From CAVUDO01 sp963740255 (GTDB taxonomy: Bacteria; Actinomycetota; Actinomycetes; Mycobacteriales; Cryptosporangiaceae): a stretch of 64,000 nucleotides of DNA. Shown piece by piece: positions 63,029-64,000 of the stretch. Below the pieces are notes generated by a model. It did no database searches. It was not told the origin of the DNA and saw only the letters and a list, made by a program, of their open reading frames with translations. The stretch spans positions 1,240,001-1,304,000 of the forward strand of contig CAVUDO010000002.1 in assembly GCA_963740255.1 (NCBI GenBank), in the 5' to 3' direction. The position numbers and the translations under genes were made by a program. Numbering within the stretch: the first letter of the stretch is position 1; every line of letters starts with the position of its first letter.

Positions 63029-64000
63029 ATGGATGCCCGCCTGCGCGCCCTCGCCGATCTGATGGTGCCCGAGGCCCGGGACGGGGCGGGCCGGCACGAA
63101 TACGACGGGGTGGTCCAGGACCTCTCCCCCGACGGCGTCCGACGGGCGCTGGCCGCGCTGGGAGGCCCCGCCGGCACCGAGCCCTATGCCGACGCCCACG
63201 ACGAGGCCCACGCCGTCGCGTTCGAGAACGACGCCCTGGTCACCTACGGCGAGCTGGAACTCCACCGGAGCAACCCGCTGATCCACGTCGGCAACCTCGA
63301 CGTCGACGGTTACGACCGCGACTACGCGCCGGAGGCCGACCGGGCCGCGGCGCGACGGCGCCACCTCGCCGGCTGGCCCGACGGCGTGGACGCCGCGATC
63401 GAGGCCCTGGACGCCGTGCCGGCGCCGATCGCGCTGGCCACCCTCGGCGCCGCGAGGGGCCTCGCGGCCGGCCTCGACCCGCACGGCCACGCGGACGCGC
63501 TGGCCGCCCACGCCCGGCTGGTCGCCCACCTGGAGAAGGCCGCGACCGACGGCGACCCGTCCGCTGCCCTGGGCCGGGACGGGCTCACCCGACTGCTCGC
63601 GGCCGGGGACGCGACGGCCGTCGACCTGGCCGCGATGGCCCGCCAGGCGGACGCCGAGCAGGTGCGGTTGCGCGCGCTACTGGACGAGGCGTGCGCGCGG
63701 ATCGCCCCCGGCGTACCGACCGCCGAAGCGGTCGCGGCGCTGCTGGCCGACCATCCGGACGCCGACGGCGTGCTCGACGAAGCCCGCGCGATCACCGCCG
63801 AGGCGATCGCCTGGACCGCCGGACGGGAGCTGGTGCCGTACTCCGACGGGGAGTGTCAGGTCGGCCCGGCACCGGAGTCGCGCAAGTGGGCGATGGCGAT
63901 GCTGACCTGGGCCGGCGCTTACGAGGACGACAGCCCGTCCTGGTACCACGTGACGCCGCCCGACCCGGCCTGGCCAGCCGACGCACAGGAGGAGTGGCTG
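63029..64000 (+). CDS. DUF885 family protein, 5' part (runs off the window)
   Basis: 324 residues visible, frame open to the last base. The stretch ELHRSNPLIHVGNLDVDGYD then RDYAPEADRAAARRRHLAGW matches the N-terminal half of DUF885 proteins, which are zinc-peptidase-like with an HExxH-type motif in the C-terminal half, beyond the window. Start ATG 63029 (MDARLRALADLMVP). Function not established. Confidence 0.85.
   Translation, partial: MDARLRALADLMVPEARDGAGRHEYDGVVQDLSPDGVRRALAALGGPAGTEPYADAHDEAHAVAFENDALVTYGELELHRSNPLIHVGNLDVDGYDRDYAPEADRAAARRRHLAGWPDGVDAAIEALDAVPAPIALATLGAARGLAAGLDPHGHADALAAHARLVAHLEKAATDGDPSAALGRDGLTRLLAAGDATAVDLAAMARQADAEQVRLRALLDEACARIAPGVPTAEAVAALLADHPDADGVLDEARAITAEAIAWTAGRELVPYSDGECQVGPAPESRKWAMAMLTWAGAYEDDSPSWYHVTPPDPAWPADAQEEWL

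Overview
The window is high-GC DNA from an actinomycete; genus cannot be fixed from the sequence alone. The backbone keeps the gene order known from Mycobacterium and relatives (mutT1, hupB, leuD, leuC, IclR regulator; then ilvC-ilvN-ilvB, ilvD, gatB-gatA-gatC, ligA, a MetE-like protein, mnmA, iscS, etfA-etfB, and a methyltransferase plus GH57 enzyme). Housekeeping genes are intact, dense and strongly G/C-ending in third codon positions.

Layout. 1-6222: CYTH/CHAD protein, MutT1, Lys/Ala-tailed HU, leuCD and their divergent IclR regulator. 6223-11030: hypothetical genes, an LPXTG surface protein, and a PadR-membrane protein pair. 11057-12865: the 3' end of the RNase P RNA gene (rnpB, minus strand) is duplicated as an att-like repeat around a 1.4-kb cassette with a HAD phosphatase. 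12918-19148: TauE/SafE exporter, then a DUF3311 / sodium:solute symporter pair whose symporter is broken by an IS3-family element, itself carrying two identical IS30-family copies, and by many single-base insertions. 19263-22496: membrane protein, App1-type phosphatase, gamma-glutamyltransferase. 22587-28175: branched-chain amino acid genes, with a leader peptide and attenuator before ilvB. 28379-32721: MoaD/ThiS-like protein with a BNR-repeat protein, PQQ-type sugar dehydrogenase, metallophosphoesterase. 32731-43373: gatCAB, MMPL transporter, ligA, MetE-like, mnmA.

43514-50107 is an accessory block lying between mnmA and iscS, which are otherwise near neighbours. It holds a compact graspetide (omega-ester RiPP) cluster: precursor tgmA, ATP-grasp ligase tgmB and PIMT-like methyltransferase tgmC, the set-up known for aspartimide-bearing graspetides such as fuscimiditide. 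Beside it are a divergent XRE/DUF5753 regulator with a frameshifted DUF397 partner, a GntR remnant, a methyltransferase, and an XRE-ClpP-like pair with a perfect 22-bp palindrome. This cluster is the most interesting system in the window.

50239-64000: iscS, a hypothetical gene, a WYL regulator divergent from a glyoxalase-like protein across a perfect operator-like dyad, cupin, MFS exporter, etfBA, a Uma2 remnant, an efeO-efeB iron-uptake pair behind an IdeR/DtxR-like box (no efeU here), methyltransferase, GH57 enzyme, and the start of a DUF885 protein. No tRNA gene or CRISPR array was seen.
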